Positions 1 to 11,216 of a stretch of 50,802 nt of DNA are shown piece after piece; the first letter of the stretch is position 1; each line of letters opens with the position of its first letter. The stretch is from Guillardia theta CCMP2712. Its lineage: Eukaryota; Cryptophyceae; Pyrenomonadales; Geminigeraceae. Position numbers and translations under genes: made by a program. Location of the stretch: assembly GCF_000315625.1 (NCBI RefSeq), contig NW_005434635.1, positions 544,815-595,616 on the forward strand. The letters are read 5' to 3'. The notes beneath the pieces were generated by a model. That model saw only the letters and a program-made list of their open reading frames with translations. It made no database searches and was not told the origin of the DNA.

Positions 1-259
1 ACGCTCCAGCCAGCTCCAGCCAGCTCCAGCCAGCTCAGCCAGCTCCAGCCAGCTCCAGCCAGCTCCAGCCAGCTCCAGCCAGCTCAGCCAGCTCCAGCCA
101 GCTCCAGCCAGCTCCAGCCAGCTCAGCCAGCTCCAGCCAGCTCAGCCAGCTCAGCCAGCTCCAGCCAGCTCCAGCCAGCTCCAGCCAGCTCCAGCCAGCT
201 CCAGCCAGCTCCAGCCAGCTCCAGCCAGCTCCAGCCAGCTCCAGCCAGCTCCAGCCAGC
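1..259. repeat. Decamer minisatellite (CCAGCTCCAG)n
   Basis: Tandem array of the 10-mer CCAGCTCCAG with scattered 9-mer variants (CCAGCTCAG) that lack one C. It begins at the window edge, so its true length is unknown. One reading frame on the minus strand stays open and would encode a Trp/Leu/Ala/Gly repeat, but this follows from the repeat itself and is not evidence of a gene. It ends abruptly at about 260 in non-repetitive sequence. Confidence 0.95.
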
Positions 260-1180
260 TCCTTCCTCGCTCGCATTAAGCGGGAGGCACTGCATGCAAG
301 ATGGACGGTGAACGCATGCCCGCAGCTGTCAACTCGTTTCTGACATGCAACAGAAGCTAAATCCGATCTCCTCCAAGTCCTGTCGAGACTCGAAGCGCAC
401 TGGGTGGTGCTGGAAGCAGGTTTTCTCGAGCACTCAGCATCTGCTTCTCATGCCATGTTGTAGAACTGGTCGAAATCAACAAAGACATTTTGTTTTGTGA
501 GCAATGCTTGCAAAAGTATGGGTGAGAGTCAAACAGCAAAGTATGTAGCGTTGTGAATGATTTCTGTCCTTCCTCCAGAGAGCATTTCTCTTTCCCATTG
601 CATCATCTGAAGGTGCTTTTTTTGTTTGTTGTGATGGTGGTGAGCTTGGATGGCATTGAATTGAGGTTGGCAGGAATTGAAAAAAAGTAAGAAGCACAAG
701 ATGAAAGAAATCATTCGCACGATGGAAGCATTCAATTCAAATTTGGTCGGAGGAAGGAGACTCGTCAAACTACTCGAAAGAGAGATGGCAAGCTCTTTTA
801 TTCAGACACTCTCATTCTAATCTTCAATTTTTTTCTTTTTAGCCAATTGCGGGCACAGGAACTTCATTCCGGAATGCCCCAAGCTGATTGGAGGCAAGAA
901 CCTCCATCTATCTGCCGGATCATCAAAAATTCTTGTCAAAAAACTGTTGTGTGTGTTTGTGTTGTTGCTGTTGAATTGAATTAAAGTGTAGTCATTCTCA
1001 TGCACGCGTCATGTGAAGATTCGAAGCAAGTGAAGGAGTCTTGTTACATGAGGTCTTAACGTTCTGAAAGCTTTGAAGCTGGCAACAAATATGAAGATTA
1101 GAGGCTTCACGTTGTAAATCTAATGGTGTATTGATGTGAACAAGATCATTCATGTAGTTATGCTTCAACAAGTTGCCCAG
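260..1180. other. Stretch downstream of profilin, no firm gene
   Basis: About 920 bases between the minisatellite and the 3' end of the profilin gene. Short minus-strand open stretches exist (about 817-1005 and 529-768). One contains a run with mixed hydrophobic and charged residues ending in a lysine cluster, which could be the last exon of a small minus-strand gene. I could not join it to other exons or match a family, so no gene is called. Confidence 0.5.
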
Positions 1181-2006
1181 CTACTGATTGCAGACTGCGG
1201 TCGATGTTAGCACTTTCGAAGTAGGCAGCACAAGCTCACCAAACTGCCTCATAAAATCTTGAAGCTCAGGGACAGCCTTAGCAGATAGAACCTGGCATAT
1301 CATTTTAACTTCATTTCACGTGTATCATGGAACAAATCTAAGAATGCGGCAAACAAGGTTTCCTACATACCGGGAACTTGTAGGTGATGATTGCATAGAT
1401 CCACTCTCCTGTTGTTCCACGTTTGGCCTGAATGTCCAGTGATGAGCATGTCGAAGGTACGTCATGCTGCAGATTACCCTAGCAAAGCAGAAGCCCTCTC
1501 CATCCCGAGGATCAACCGAGTGGGTACGGCCATAGATCAGCCCGTCATCTTCGTAGAATCTGCAGTAACATGATTCAGAGAATGCATATGGAGACTGTAT
1601 ATTATATCTCGTTACCGATGAACTTCGTAATTCTTCCCATCGATGTTGAATCCATTGCCAAACGTGGTGTCTTTGTCATTGAAGGCAGTCAAATAACCCT
1701 GCCACCGCATCATTTATGAATCGACTTGTTCAGAGTTGAAGTTCACCTTCAAATCCTGAATCGAGATAGATCCTTCCATTGAGAGAACCTTTCCGTTCGA
1801 GTCAAAGACCGCCTGAAAACAAAGTCTTAGTTTCTGGGTGGTTGCTGAGTGAAAAGAAAATGCGACAATGAAGCACAAGAAGAAATGATAGAACGACAGA
1901 ATAGTCAAGAACTAAGTGCACAAGATAGTGAAGGAGGAGGATGTTTCTTCCAGCATTGGCATACCCGGCGCGTCCATTCTGTCTTCTCCTTCAGCGCACG
2001 CTCCAT
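1181..2006 (-). CDS. Profilin-like actin-binding protein
   Basis: Profilins bind monomeric actin, and usually poly-proline and phosphoinositides, to regulate filament assembly in the cytosol. Reconstructed minus-strand exons are: ATG at 2006 to 1965; 1812-1747; 1698-1616; a third block around 1573-1480 ending in FCFAR; one around 1450-1373; and a last exon ending at TAG 1181-1183. All introns are GT-AG and the one at 1746-1699 is 48 nt. The joined product is about 145 residues, the normal profilin size. It carries an early Trp (EKTEW), then the family-like stretches TFGNGFNIDGKNYEVHR and DDGLIYGRT, then YAIITYKFP and a C-terminal helix. The start was chosen because exon 1 joins exon 2 in phase 0 with a good donor. 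The call rests on these patterns and length; sequence divergence leaves some doubt. Confidence 0.7.
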
Positions 2007-2341
2007 GCTTCCCTCGCAGCCCTGTGTGGCTTGCAGCCTGCTTGACCTGTGCTGTACTCACAAAACCTGTCCCTCATCCCCGCGCATGTCGGGACTCGGA
2101 GTCGGCGGCCGGGCCACTCGCGCGCGCGGCGCCGGGCCCGGGCCCTGACGGTACGGTCGCCACCACTCAGAACTTGACCGGTGACCGGCGGGCAGCAGGT
2201 CTGCCGCCGTCAGGCCGCTGACTCCCGAGCGTGGCGGCAAGTCAGCGGCAGGGGCTCTCGCCGGACGGGATGAGAAGTAACGGTCGGACAGACTGCATAA
2301 GACCTTTACAATGATTAAACGTTTATACTTTTGGCGCTTGC

Positions 2342-3605
2342 TCACTTCCTCTCAGCTTGGAAGTTGACATTCAACAACAGAAGTTTCATGGCTTTTGCGA
2401 TGTTGATAGAAGGAGAAACCAACTGCGATGAATGTGACTTTGAGGAGTTGTAGCCTGACAAAGAAGAGGTTCGCACCAACAAGTATATCAGTGATGGATC
2501 AGCGTATACCGCCACGTCAGAGATCCTGAAATCTTATCAATCTAAAAGGAACCTTCCATTCTTCCATACCTTCCCAACCAAAAGGGAAATTGAATGCCAG
2601 AAATCCGCCCGATTACTCTGAACATCGTTGCGAGGAGAGCGATTCCAACAGCGCTCAGCACCTGATACTTGATTCAAAATCCAAAATAAAGCAATCAAGC
2701 AAAAATATCTCGGTTCACCTCGTTCAACACGACAGATTGCGGATTCATGATGAAAGTGAACATGTCGTCAATAGAAACAAGGAGTGACACAAGACCAATC
2801 AAGATGTTCCTGTACAAAAAGGATAATGTCAGGAAATGATACACTATACATGCAAATGTATGCTTCTTAGCTGGTTGCTCATTTTTGCTTACATCTGGAA
2901 TAGGTATGGCAGCAGAAGAATCTTGGGCGAAAGGAGACATTTGCATGCGAATATGAAAGTCCCAACGAATGAATGCAGGTTTAACAAAGTTGTCTTCTCA
3001 GTGGTCTGAACACTTGAATCACCAGAAACAACAGGACACGTAATTAAGATCTTCTAACCAGGAACGAGAAGAAATGGTTTCGAAAGGCAAAACTTGCAAG
3101 TACTGTCGATCGTGGACATAGGATCATGCCCAACTCTGTCCACAAGGATTCGAAGTAATGATCCTGCCTCCACGTCCACCACTGATAGACAATCATTGCA
3201 CAGCTTAAACTTAGTCTTTAAACACACCTGTATCAATTTGCTTTGCGGCGCTTGACGGTCCTCCACGTTTGCGATGTTCCCCGGAAGCGATGAAATCGCA
3301 GTTTGGTTCTCAAAGTTCAATCTTGAAGAGACGTCATCCAGGTTTGGTTCGGAAGATGTCAAGTTTGCGCTGGAGGAATTATCGCGGCCACCTCTCAATC
3401 GATGCATGGAAAGCCAACTGCAATGAGAGGACATCTGGGTTGTTGAAGACGCACCAGGCCTTCCCGACAAGCCCACACCACAAGAAATGAGTAGCTTACA
3501 ACTTGTCGATCTGACAGCTGTTGCTGGTCTCACGTGAATGGCGATGGTAAAGGGGATCTCAGTACACCATGCTAGCATGAAGCAAACCACTCCCAGCTCT
3601 CCCAT
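2342..3605 (-). CDS. Predicted multi-pass membrane protein with leader and LRGG motif
   Basis: Not recognised as a known family. From 3605 the N-terminus has a hydrophobic segment (GELGVVCFMLAW) resembling a signal peptide, followed by MHRLRGG. A polar stretch rich in Ser and Asn follows (about 3370-3240). After introns the product becomes strongly hydrophobic: FACKCLLSPKILLLPYLF, then NILIGLVSLLVSIDDMFTF, then VLSAVGIALLATMF. This predicts at least three membrane segments. The tail (ISDVAVYADPSLIYLLVR and beyond) ends at TGA 2342-2344. The downstream exons join through canonical GT-AG introns in a consistent frame. An upstream in-frame ATG at 3722 would lengthen the N-terminus, and the joining of the first exon is uncertain. 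Leader plus LRGG suggests secretory or plastid routing (inference). It is transcribed divergently from the FKBP gene. Confidence 0.55.
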
Positions 3606-4188
3606 CCCTCGACCCAAGGCAAGGTGCACCATAGATCGCACCATAGAGCTCGAATTATTGCATCCAAGGCCAGCAGACCGGGCCCGGCCCCGGCGGCCGC
3701 GGGCCCGGTCTGATCCCAGCATCCCGGAGAGTACTGAGCTCTCGGAGTAGTAGCTGCTGGGCTAGAACTTTCTGAGAATTTCCTGGAACCGTCTCCACCT
3801 ACAGCAGCAGAATTTTAGAACTTTCTGAGTTGGATCTGCAAGAACTCATACCGATTTCTACGAACTTTTGGGGCTGATCCAGAGCTTCTTATAGAACTTT
3901 TGGTCAATTAATGCGAACTTTAGATGTAACTCGAGAACTTCTCTCAGAACTTTGGGGGATTTTTAGAATCGGGGAAGGAGCGGGAGAGTGATGGAAAACG
4001 AAGTCATGCTAGACCTGACAGTAGTATTGACAAGAGAGATCCAGTAGTGAGGAGAAAGCACAGAGCTACGAAAGCGTCGGAGATCTTTGTTAAAGTAACT
4101 AGAAAGATAGGGCCTGCAATGAAGAAGAAGCGCTTATTGCAAGAAGGAAAATGAAGTCATTGGAGTCTAACCTCTTCTTTAATAGACA
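3606..4188. promoter_or_regulatory. Divergent intergenic region with repeated GAACTTT motif
   Basis: Lies between the starts of the membrane-protein gene (-) and the FKBP gene (+). A GC-rich patch (3680-3715) is followed by a cluster of AGAACTTT-like words between about 3760 and 3955: two copies of TAGAACTTTCTGAG, plus CGAACTTTTGG, TAGAACTTTTGG, CGAACTTTAG and AGAACTTTGG. Serial near-identical words in a divergent promoter are consistent with a transcription-factor site cluster, but this is inference only. Confidence 0.4.
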
Positions 4189-6493
4189 ATGCCTGCAGAC
4201 ATGTCCGATGATGAGATTCCATCTGACGGATCCTCTTCTCCGATGCCCATCTCACCTCGTGAAGCTAAGGTGACAAGTCATAGATGGTTTGCGGAGTGAT
4301 GCTGACTTGGCGACAGGGAATGGAAAAGACTATCATTACTGAGGGGAGTGGCTGGGAAAAGCCTAAAGATGGCTATGAAGTTTTCGTGAGCATGAAGGGA
4401 AAGTTTAGTCGGGTGTTGGAAGATGGTTCAGAAGAGGACGAGGTTTTGTTCGATCAGACGGAAGGCGATGAAACAAGAAAGTACGTCCTTGGTTCCAACG
4501 TTCCTTGCAAAGGGCTTGAGGCGGCAATGTTGCAAATGAAGAAGGGAGAAAAGGTCATTCCAGGTCTGTTCCAAGTTCAGGATCGCTCACATTTTCTCCT
4601 CAGGCACTTGTTAAGTTGCAACCAGAAGCTGCATTTGGAGACGAAGGTCTTCCTGACAAGAGTGTTCCTCCGAAAGCTCGTGTCACGTATGAGGTCGAAC
4701 TCAAAAGTTGGCACAAGGTCGAAGAAGTGAAGAAGACACATGGAGCTGTCAAGGTCTTGTACCTCGAGGAAGGGCAAGGGTACGAAAGGCCCAAGGCGCA
4801 TGACATCGTCTTCATCAAATATAAAGCCAGGCTTGAGGATGGATACGAAATCGGAACTCAGGCTATGGACACGGAAGAGTCGACACGTATCTGTGTAGAG
4901 GACTTGCAGCCTGCAGGGCTCCGGCTTGCCGTCCAGGAATTGAAGAGAGGAAGCAAGGCAGTTGTCACCGCCAAGCCATCATATGCGTGGGGTTCGGAGG
5001 GAAGGTGAAAAGGAATGGAGCGGGAAGTAGTGAATTTGACAACTTTATGCAGCAAAGATCCTGCAGTTCCACCCGACGCAACGATTTTGTTTGATGTCGA
5101 GCTGAGCGATTTCCACACGGTGGAAGATGTCTGCAAGGACGGAGGAATCCAGGTGGAACTGTTCAACAAGCCCAGCTCGGTAAAGTGATTCGAACTGCCT
5201 GTACACATTCTCATGCAACAGTCAGGCATGGAAGAAACCGAAGATCGGTTCGACTTGTGTGATCTCCTTCTCCGCAGCCGTTGAAGGAGGAGACGCTTGG
5301 GACTCTCGTGAGTTCGCCTCGGGTCAGGGTCTCAAGGTCAACCTTGGAGAGCTGAATTCCGAGCACGAATGTAAGAAGTGGTTGCACGACTAGTCAAGTG
5401 ATTTGACACCATGTCACAAGGGCTCACCGATGGCTTTGAAAGAGCTCTCGAGCATCTGGTTGCAGGTCAAGAGGCATTTGTGAAGATCAAGGTTCAAGAT
5501 TCTCTCTCAAAAAGATCGTATTTTTTGACTATCTGTTGTCTACTCCAGGCCAAATACGCCTTTGGTGACCAAGGCTATGGCGACAAGGTGAAGGCTGGCA
5601 GCACGATCGAGTGTGTCAATATGTTTTCGTCTCTGCTTGTTACTGAATACTTCAAATTGTAGATACAAAGTGACGTTGGACGAGCTCATTGAAGGAAAGA
5701 GCACATATTCGATGTCTTCATTGGAAAAACACGAGTTCGTGAACAAGTATAAAGAAGTTGGCAACCATTACTTCAAGCAAAATCAGGTTCTTCCAGCTTA
5801 TTGTAACGAGGGTCTCCTGTCTTGTGACATGCTGTCGTAGAATACACGAGCTCTCCGCTTGTACAAGGCTGCAATGGAACCTGTGGAGTATCCTGATTCC
5901 GGTCAAGATGACGAGGAAAAGAAGGTGAGAAGTTGTGAAGGCACATGGCTGTGACAAGTTCCATGAGATTGTAAACCGCTTTTTCAGGCCGCCAAACAGC
6001 TCAAATCTGCATGTTTGCTCAACATGGCAGCCTGTAATGATAAACTAGAGGCGTGGTCTGAAGTAGTGTCTACCTGTAACAAAGTGAGCTCCTTTCTGCT
6101 GTTTTTCACCATCATGTGATGGTCGTTTTCCAGGTTCTCGAGATGGCAGACAATCCCAAAGCCAGATTCCGTCGTGCAAAAGCTTACATGCATCTGGGAA
6201 GATTGGAGGTGAGATAGAGAAATGCGCCAACGCTTCGTTGCTGAAGATAATTCTCAGGAGGCGAAAGATGAATTCGTCAAACTGTCAGAGCAGAACCCCG
6301 AAGACAAGGTATGCCAGTTGCACGTGTCGTCCTGCTCTGATAGATGTCCGCAGGCTGTTCAGCAGCTCCTTGCCACCACCAGAAAGAGACAGAAGGAGCA
6401 AGATGCCAAGGTAACCATCTTGCTTCTTCACTTTCTCTTGACTAATTCGCCTGATGAAAGGCAAAGTCGGTCTTCACCAAGATGTTTGGGTGA
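4189..6493 (+). CDS. FKBP-type peptidyl-prolyl isomerase, three FKBP domains plus TPR
   Basis: Immunophilin that would catalyse cis-trans prolyl isomerisation and dock on HSP90 through its TPR region. Start ATG 4189 opens a short acidic leader joined by a 47-nt intron to GMEKTIITEGSGW. FKBP domain 1 (about 4318-4735) has the pattern YVLGSNVPCKGLEAAMLQMK and, across an intron, LVKLQPEAAFGDEG. Domain 2 (about 4740-5165) includes AVVTAKPSYAWGSEG. Domain 3 (about 5150-5700) includes AKYAFGDQGYGD and is the most divergent. The TPR part (about 5720-6460) has LKSACLLNMAACNDKLEAW and KARFRRAKAYMHLGRLE, and the protein ends AKSVFTKMFG at TGA 6491-6493, the usual ending of FKBP51/52/ROF-type proteins. 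About ten introns are present, all read as GT-AG. Several catalytic aromatic positions appear altered in domains 2 and 3, so activity is most likely in domain 1. Layout resembles plant ROF1/FKBP62. Confidence 0.9.
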
Positions 6494-6588
6494 TCCGTCA
6501 AGAATTCATGTTGGGGCAGTCAGAACCCTTTCTTTTTGTAAATTGATATGAGTAAAACAAATATCGAATGATGAAAGTCTTCGAGTCG

Positions 6589-8031
6589 TTAGTCAGTCCA
6601 CCCCGCTGAAGCTTTGCCAGCCTTCCCAACAATCACAACTTTGTCGATCCAAAATTCACCAATAACCCGACACTGAGAAGGATGATCTGAGGTCAACGAA
6701 TTCAAATCTTTCAATATTGGTGTTTCAATTTTCGGCTCAATCGGCGGGAAAACTTCAGCTTCTTCAATTGTCCGTCTGAAAACTAACACGGAAGTAGTTG
6801 TGCTGTTTGCCTGGATCGCATTTGCTCGGTTGGCATTGTAGTCATATGATTCGATTTTGGTTTTCGAGATGAAGTTTGATGAGTTGCACGACTTGCCATT
6901 GTCTATCCTTTTTATCAATTTGTATGGATACAAATCCATAACTTCGTTTATCCATGTTTCAAGAACCTGCAACAAGTTACTTGACTTCTGAAAGACTTCA
7001 ATTCTAAAGGGACCTTATCCGTCCATTCAACGTGGTTTATGCTCAATTCTTCACTGTTCGGTAGCTCGGGAGATACACATATCATACAAATGACCTAGAT
7101 AATGAAGTATTACATCATTATTTTAGGGAAAAGCAAATACATGTGGCGGTTTAATTTCACCGAAAACAGAACGAGAAAGCTGAGGAATAGATTCGGGACT
7201 TGTTTCTTCCAACACATTCAATATTGTTGCAACTTGATATCCCCTTAATACGTGTTCAGCTTGTCTCACGTCCCCAAGACAAAGGAGAACCTTCATCGGG
7301 TCAACTGCAATAGATGTAGTCAGAAGCTTGATCAGAGATGGAATGATCTCACTTCTTGGTGAGATCACAGCTTTGAAAGGCACCGCACGATGAAAGCAAT
7401 CATAAACTGCATCAAGAGCATCTTTGCGGCGATCGACACACATGAATCTGTTGATTTGAGGTGATTTGCTATTTGCTCGCATTATGAACCTTCCAGAGCC
7501 ACAACCCACATCCAATACACTGTGAGCGTCCAGGTCATTCAACTGCTCACATACAGCGTTGTATGAAAACGTGATTAACTTGAGCAATTCTTTCCTATCA
7601 TTGAAAGCTATATCTTCATCAAAAGCGTCTCGCTCCCAGAATGGCTTTCTTTCTTCCATCAAAGCAGCATTTCGGGCTCTCTCTTTGAAATCTGCGAAGG
7701 TATCCACACATTTTTGTGCGACCATGTCACTGTTCTCCTTCTTCACTTTAGTTTTCATGTTACTCTGACTCTTGTCAAGCAAATTGAAATCTTGCCCAAA
7801 GTTCTCTCCTCCTGTAAAATGGGCCCATGTCTGGATGTTCGATTTCTTTTTCTTTGGTTTTGCAGGTTTGAGTCTTTCTCCTTTTCCTCCTCGCAGTCTT
7901 ATAGTAAGCCAGGGATAGAAGGCGCGAATCTCTAATTGTGTGGATGACAGTGAGAAGCCGCGGATGTTTGTTGTTGCTTCTGTCATGGCCCATGCCATGC
8001 ACACAATCACAAGCACGTTGGTCGGACTCAT
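6589..8031 (-). CDS. Hen1-like small RNA 2'-O-methyltransferase with N-terminal leader
   Basis: Hen1 proteins methylate the 3'-terminal ribose of small RNAs. The large first exon (8031 to about 7168) has a hydrophobic start (VLVIVCMAWAM) and IRLRGG at about residue 45, followed by a basic KPKKKK segment. The SAM-binding motif is VLDVGCGSGRF. The later stretch VATILNVLEETSPESIPQL followed by RSVFGEIKPPHV matches the Hen1 region around its metal site. A 44-46 nt intron leads to ICMICVSPELPNSE and NHVEWTDK, and another intron to VLETWINEV and the C-terminal part ending at TAA 6589-6591. The Hen1 metal pattern E..EH...H appears here as N..EE...H, so two ligands differ. Known Hen1 proteins are cytosolic or nuclear; a leader would be unusual. 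The family call is fairly firm, the activity is not. Confidence 0.75.
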
Positions 8032-9018
8032 AGCAGAGGTTATGAAGTTGGTAGAGAGACAGGAAGAGAGAGGAGGAGGCTGTGAAGTCCTCTCCTATCC
8101 ATGCGAATCAACATGGCGGCACGAGCATGACAGCATCGAGATGCTAGGGGAATCAGGCAAATCCGACAAGCCGTCACGATGCGACCATCCCTCACTGCAT
8201 GGCGTCTTCAGCGGGCCCTCCTCAGGTATGAGTGGTCACATATCTAAAATTCACAACGGAAATGTAACGGACCCGTTTTGGCTCTTATCCTGCCTAATAG
8301 AACCAAGGACCCCCTACCTCCCTTTTGTACCTACCACCCCGTAGTTTGACCACCGCAAGGCGCAGTGACCAGGCAGAACCCTCTTAAACAATACATTTGT
8401 ACCTTTTATAAGTACCGGTCTGTGTCAAATAATGTACCCCCACCCCTATTTTTTACTACCCTAACGGGCTACACCCTCACTTTGTCTGCCCCTTTTGCTC
8501 TCATCCTGTCTTTCCCCTCCTCCCCCTCCTTCCCTGCTCCTTACCAGCTTCAGCTTCTCTGCCGCTCTCCTTCCTGTCTGCTGATCCCGCTTCCTTGTGC
8601 TCATGTCGCACAAAACTCTTCACAGAAACTCAACCCGTCATTCTCCTTCATGTCTTCTTTCTAGCCATGCCATTATTGCATTCTCTGTCCTTCTTTACTG
8701 GAAAATTCACAGCCTTGTTGTTCTGAACCACTGAAGTTCTGTACCTTGATCAGCGTTGTTTTCCCACTCTCAGTCATCTTTTGTAAAGCATATAAACTTT
8801 TCTATCTCACCAGATTTTCTCTTAGTTTTCTGACTCGTTATGACCAGGGAGGGCAACTCTGCGGTTTGTCCACGTGGGTCCCAGCTCTGGAGAAACTACT
8901 TGTAATACACTTTGTGATCGTCGGAATATCTTGCAGCTCTGTTGACCTCGAGCAGACAGCATGATTTGCGGGTTCAATTCGACCTTGTGCGTTGGCGAAC
9001 AAAACACGTCGTGAACTC
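8032..9018. promoter_or_regulatory. Divergent intergenic region, pyrimidine-rich
   Basis: Between Hen1-like (-) and the repeat-rich acidic protein (+). The + strand from about 8300 to 8650 is rich in C and T, including CCCTACCTCCC at 8312-8322 and long CT runs around 8500-8560. The reverse complement of 8306-8318 reads as a GTAGGGGGTCC word similar to words seen in other intergenic regions (18281 and 21496). Open stretches here look like chance ORFs without domain signal. A first non-coding exon could lie here. Confidence 0.4.
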
Positions 9019-10697
9019 ATGAAATCAGAGCCCGAAGGGCATTCCGTTCAGCGTTGGTTGACATATTCGCCAACCTTGTTTTTGATCGAGAGGAATGTTA
9101 GGTCGTAGTGAAAGTGGTACCACGATGTCAGTAGAATTCCTTCCTCTTTGCTCCCTCTGACCTGTTTGGCAGCTCGAATGCATCGGAAGCTGCAGCTAGT
9201 GTGAAGAAGGAAATCACTCACCCGAATGATGACAGTGAAGAAGAACTTGAAATTCAAAGCAATTACAGTCCATTCGAGTACGAGGATGATGGAGAAGAAA
9301 CAGATGTGAGCGATGTGTCTGCTGGCCCATCGCGATCATATACCAAGAGCTGCTCACGGATCAATGACTGCATTCGTGAAGTTCGTGGATGTCTGTCCCT
9401 CAAAGACAGCCATCAAGGGGTGCAGGAGCAGTTAGAGCACGTGCACTTGCAGAATCAAGAGCGATCAAAGCAGCAGAGCCTGCATTGTGCGATGCAGCAA
9501 CGGGAGATCAAGCAGGAGCAGGAGCAACGACATTCCCCCCAGGCAATAATTGATCAGCCTGCTCGAGCCTCGACTCAAGCTCAAGCTCAAGCTCAAGCTC
9601 AAGCCCAATTCATTGCAGCACAAGTGATGGATCCCCAGGCTCACATGCTAGTACACCAGGTGGTGGATACTCCAGCTCACATCATAAGGCCGCAGCCAGT
9701 GGATGCTCGCGCTCATATCATAAGGCCACAGCCAGTAGATGCTCGCGCGCATTTGATTCGACCGCAACCCTTAGATGCTCGAACAAACATAATCCGACCG
9801 CAGCCTGTCGGTCCGCGTTCTCAATTTGTCCGACCTGTAATGGTAGACGCACTTCATCTAGGTACGGAGGGTCGAATCCAAACTTTGGACGCTTTGAATC
9901 TCGGCATAGATGCCCCTTTTGTTGTGGATGGATTGAATTACGCTTTGTTACGAAGGGAGATGGAAAATCGGTTCGGTGGTTTTGAAGGACACGAACATGC
10001 CTTCAGCTTGTTGGCAGTCAAGAAGGAAGAGAATGCTGACCAAGACGAAGACGACATGAAGGAAGACAATAATGAGGACGGTTCTTTAGGGGGAAAGCGT
10101 ATTCTCAATGCTGATCAAGAGGTTTCTGTCAAAAGAGCAAGAAACGCACAACAATTATGGATGAATTTGTCTGAAATTGTTTATCCTATCCTCAAGGTAT
10201 GCTGTACGTGATCGTTTTGTTGCCTTTATTCTGTTTCAGGAGAAATCGAGAGGACATCCGCTTGAAGCTGTCATCAGCAAGGAAATGGAGAAGCTAAAAA
10301 ATGCCAAGAATCTGAAGCGGGTTCTTTTCGCATTCCTATACATCTGCTTGATAGAAGAAATGGTAATGATCGAATATGAAGAAGACAGTCAGGTATAGTC
10401 TCGGGCTTTCTGCATTTCGTTGACGTGAAATTGTTGCAGGCTTTCGCTGGAATCAAAGTGCTACAAGTCGTACCGGTTCACAGTGACAAGTTTTACAGGA
10501 GATTGGTGATGTTGAAGTTTGGCATCTGGGTGGAGAATCCTGAGCAATCCATTGGCATCTTGCCGCTGACACCGGGACAAAAGAATGCTCTTCACAGCAT
10601 CTTTCGGACGGTCAACTTAATACCCAATGTGACTGGAGCGTGGGATCAATGTTTCCGAGGGGACGGATACTTCATGCATTTCGCCGCAAAGACTTGA
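9019..10697 (+). CDS. Acidic repeat-rich protein of unknown function
   Basis: No known family recognised. Start ATG 9019 (MKSEPEGHSVQR) joins through an intron of about 110 nt, ending in TTTGGCAG at about 9172, to a long exon running to about 10196. Without that exon the long frame would only have a GTG start, so the short first exon is preferred. Visible features: a Ser/Glu/Asp-rich N-terminus, a Gln-rich segment, an AQAQAQAQAQ run, then four to five copies of a repeat of about 11 residues (RPQPVDARAHI) at about 9680-9830. An acidic stretch (DQDEDDMKEDNNED) follows, then a KR cluster that could be a nuclear signal. Two further exons (about 10240-10392 and 10440-10697) encode a more globular C-terminus ending at TGA 10695-10697. 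The mix of low complexity, acidic and basic patches suggests a nuclear regulatory protein, but that is a guess. Confidence 0.65.
9577..9830 (+). repeat. In-frame coding tandem repeats (AQ)n and RPQPVDARAHI
   Basis: A GCTCAA hexamer run (about 9577-9606) encodes alternating Ala-Gln. It is followed by imperfect repeats of about 33 bases encoding variants of IIRPQPVDARAH. Copies differ mainly at third positions, for example cga/agg for Arg, which suggests selection on the protein rather than very recent DNA duplication. Confidence 0.85.
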
Positions 10698-11216
10698 ACG
10701 AGTTTTTTGGGCTTCTGATCGGGATGATGTATCAAAGGAGTTGTGTAAGATTCGTGTAGGCATTTTCAGTATAGCTAAGATGTTGATAAGTTAGTGAACA
10801 TGCTGTAACCGTGCTTCTGATTTGTTGATGTCCGAGGCCGGTGACACGTGAATAGCACTCTGGGACTTGACTTGCCGCGGCCATAAAATGGCCGGTCGAA
10901 TGCCCGGGGGCTTGACAAGCTCGCCTCAAGGTTTTCACACATGATCATACCGAGGCAGCATACTTTGCTATTGATTCTATGCATCAAAGACAAAAAGGCA
11001 GAAGAAAAGTTTGTCTTGTCCCCGAGGCATGTCCCCGCTATCGTCCCCGCTCTCTTTGTTTCGCCCCTCCTTGCTCGTCCCCTATTAAGCTCAGCCTCTC
11101 GTATCCACAACTCTTATCTCCTCTCCCCCTCTCCTCCTCCCCTTCTCCTTCTCCCCTGATCTTCCCGTGTCGTCGTCTGGCCTTGTCTTTCTCTTTGTAG
11201 CGGACTATGAAGATCA
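10698..11216. other. Tandem intergenic region
   Basis: Holds the 3' end of the upstream gene and the presumed promoter of the glutaredoxin fusion gene. The last 150 bases are strongly C/T-rich on the + strand, with three GTCCCCG(C) words at about 11018-11050 and a CTCC/CCTT tract at 11115-11158. No further gene is supported. Confidence 0.4.

Noticed and set aside
35-295. Trp/Leu/Ala/Gly repeat protein on the minus strand
   Set aside because: Product of the decamer minisatellite; there is no start context or domain.
3500-3535. Intron between the leader and LRGG exon of the membrane-protein gene
   Set aside because: Tried donors at GTGAGA and GTAAGC with nearby acceptors; each gave an early stop, so the unspliced frame was kept.
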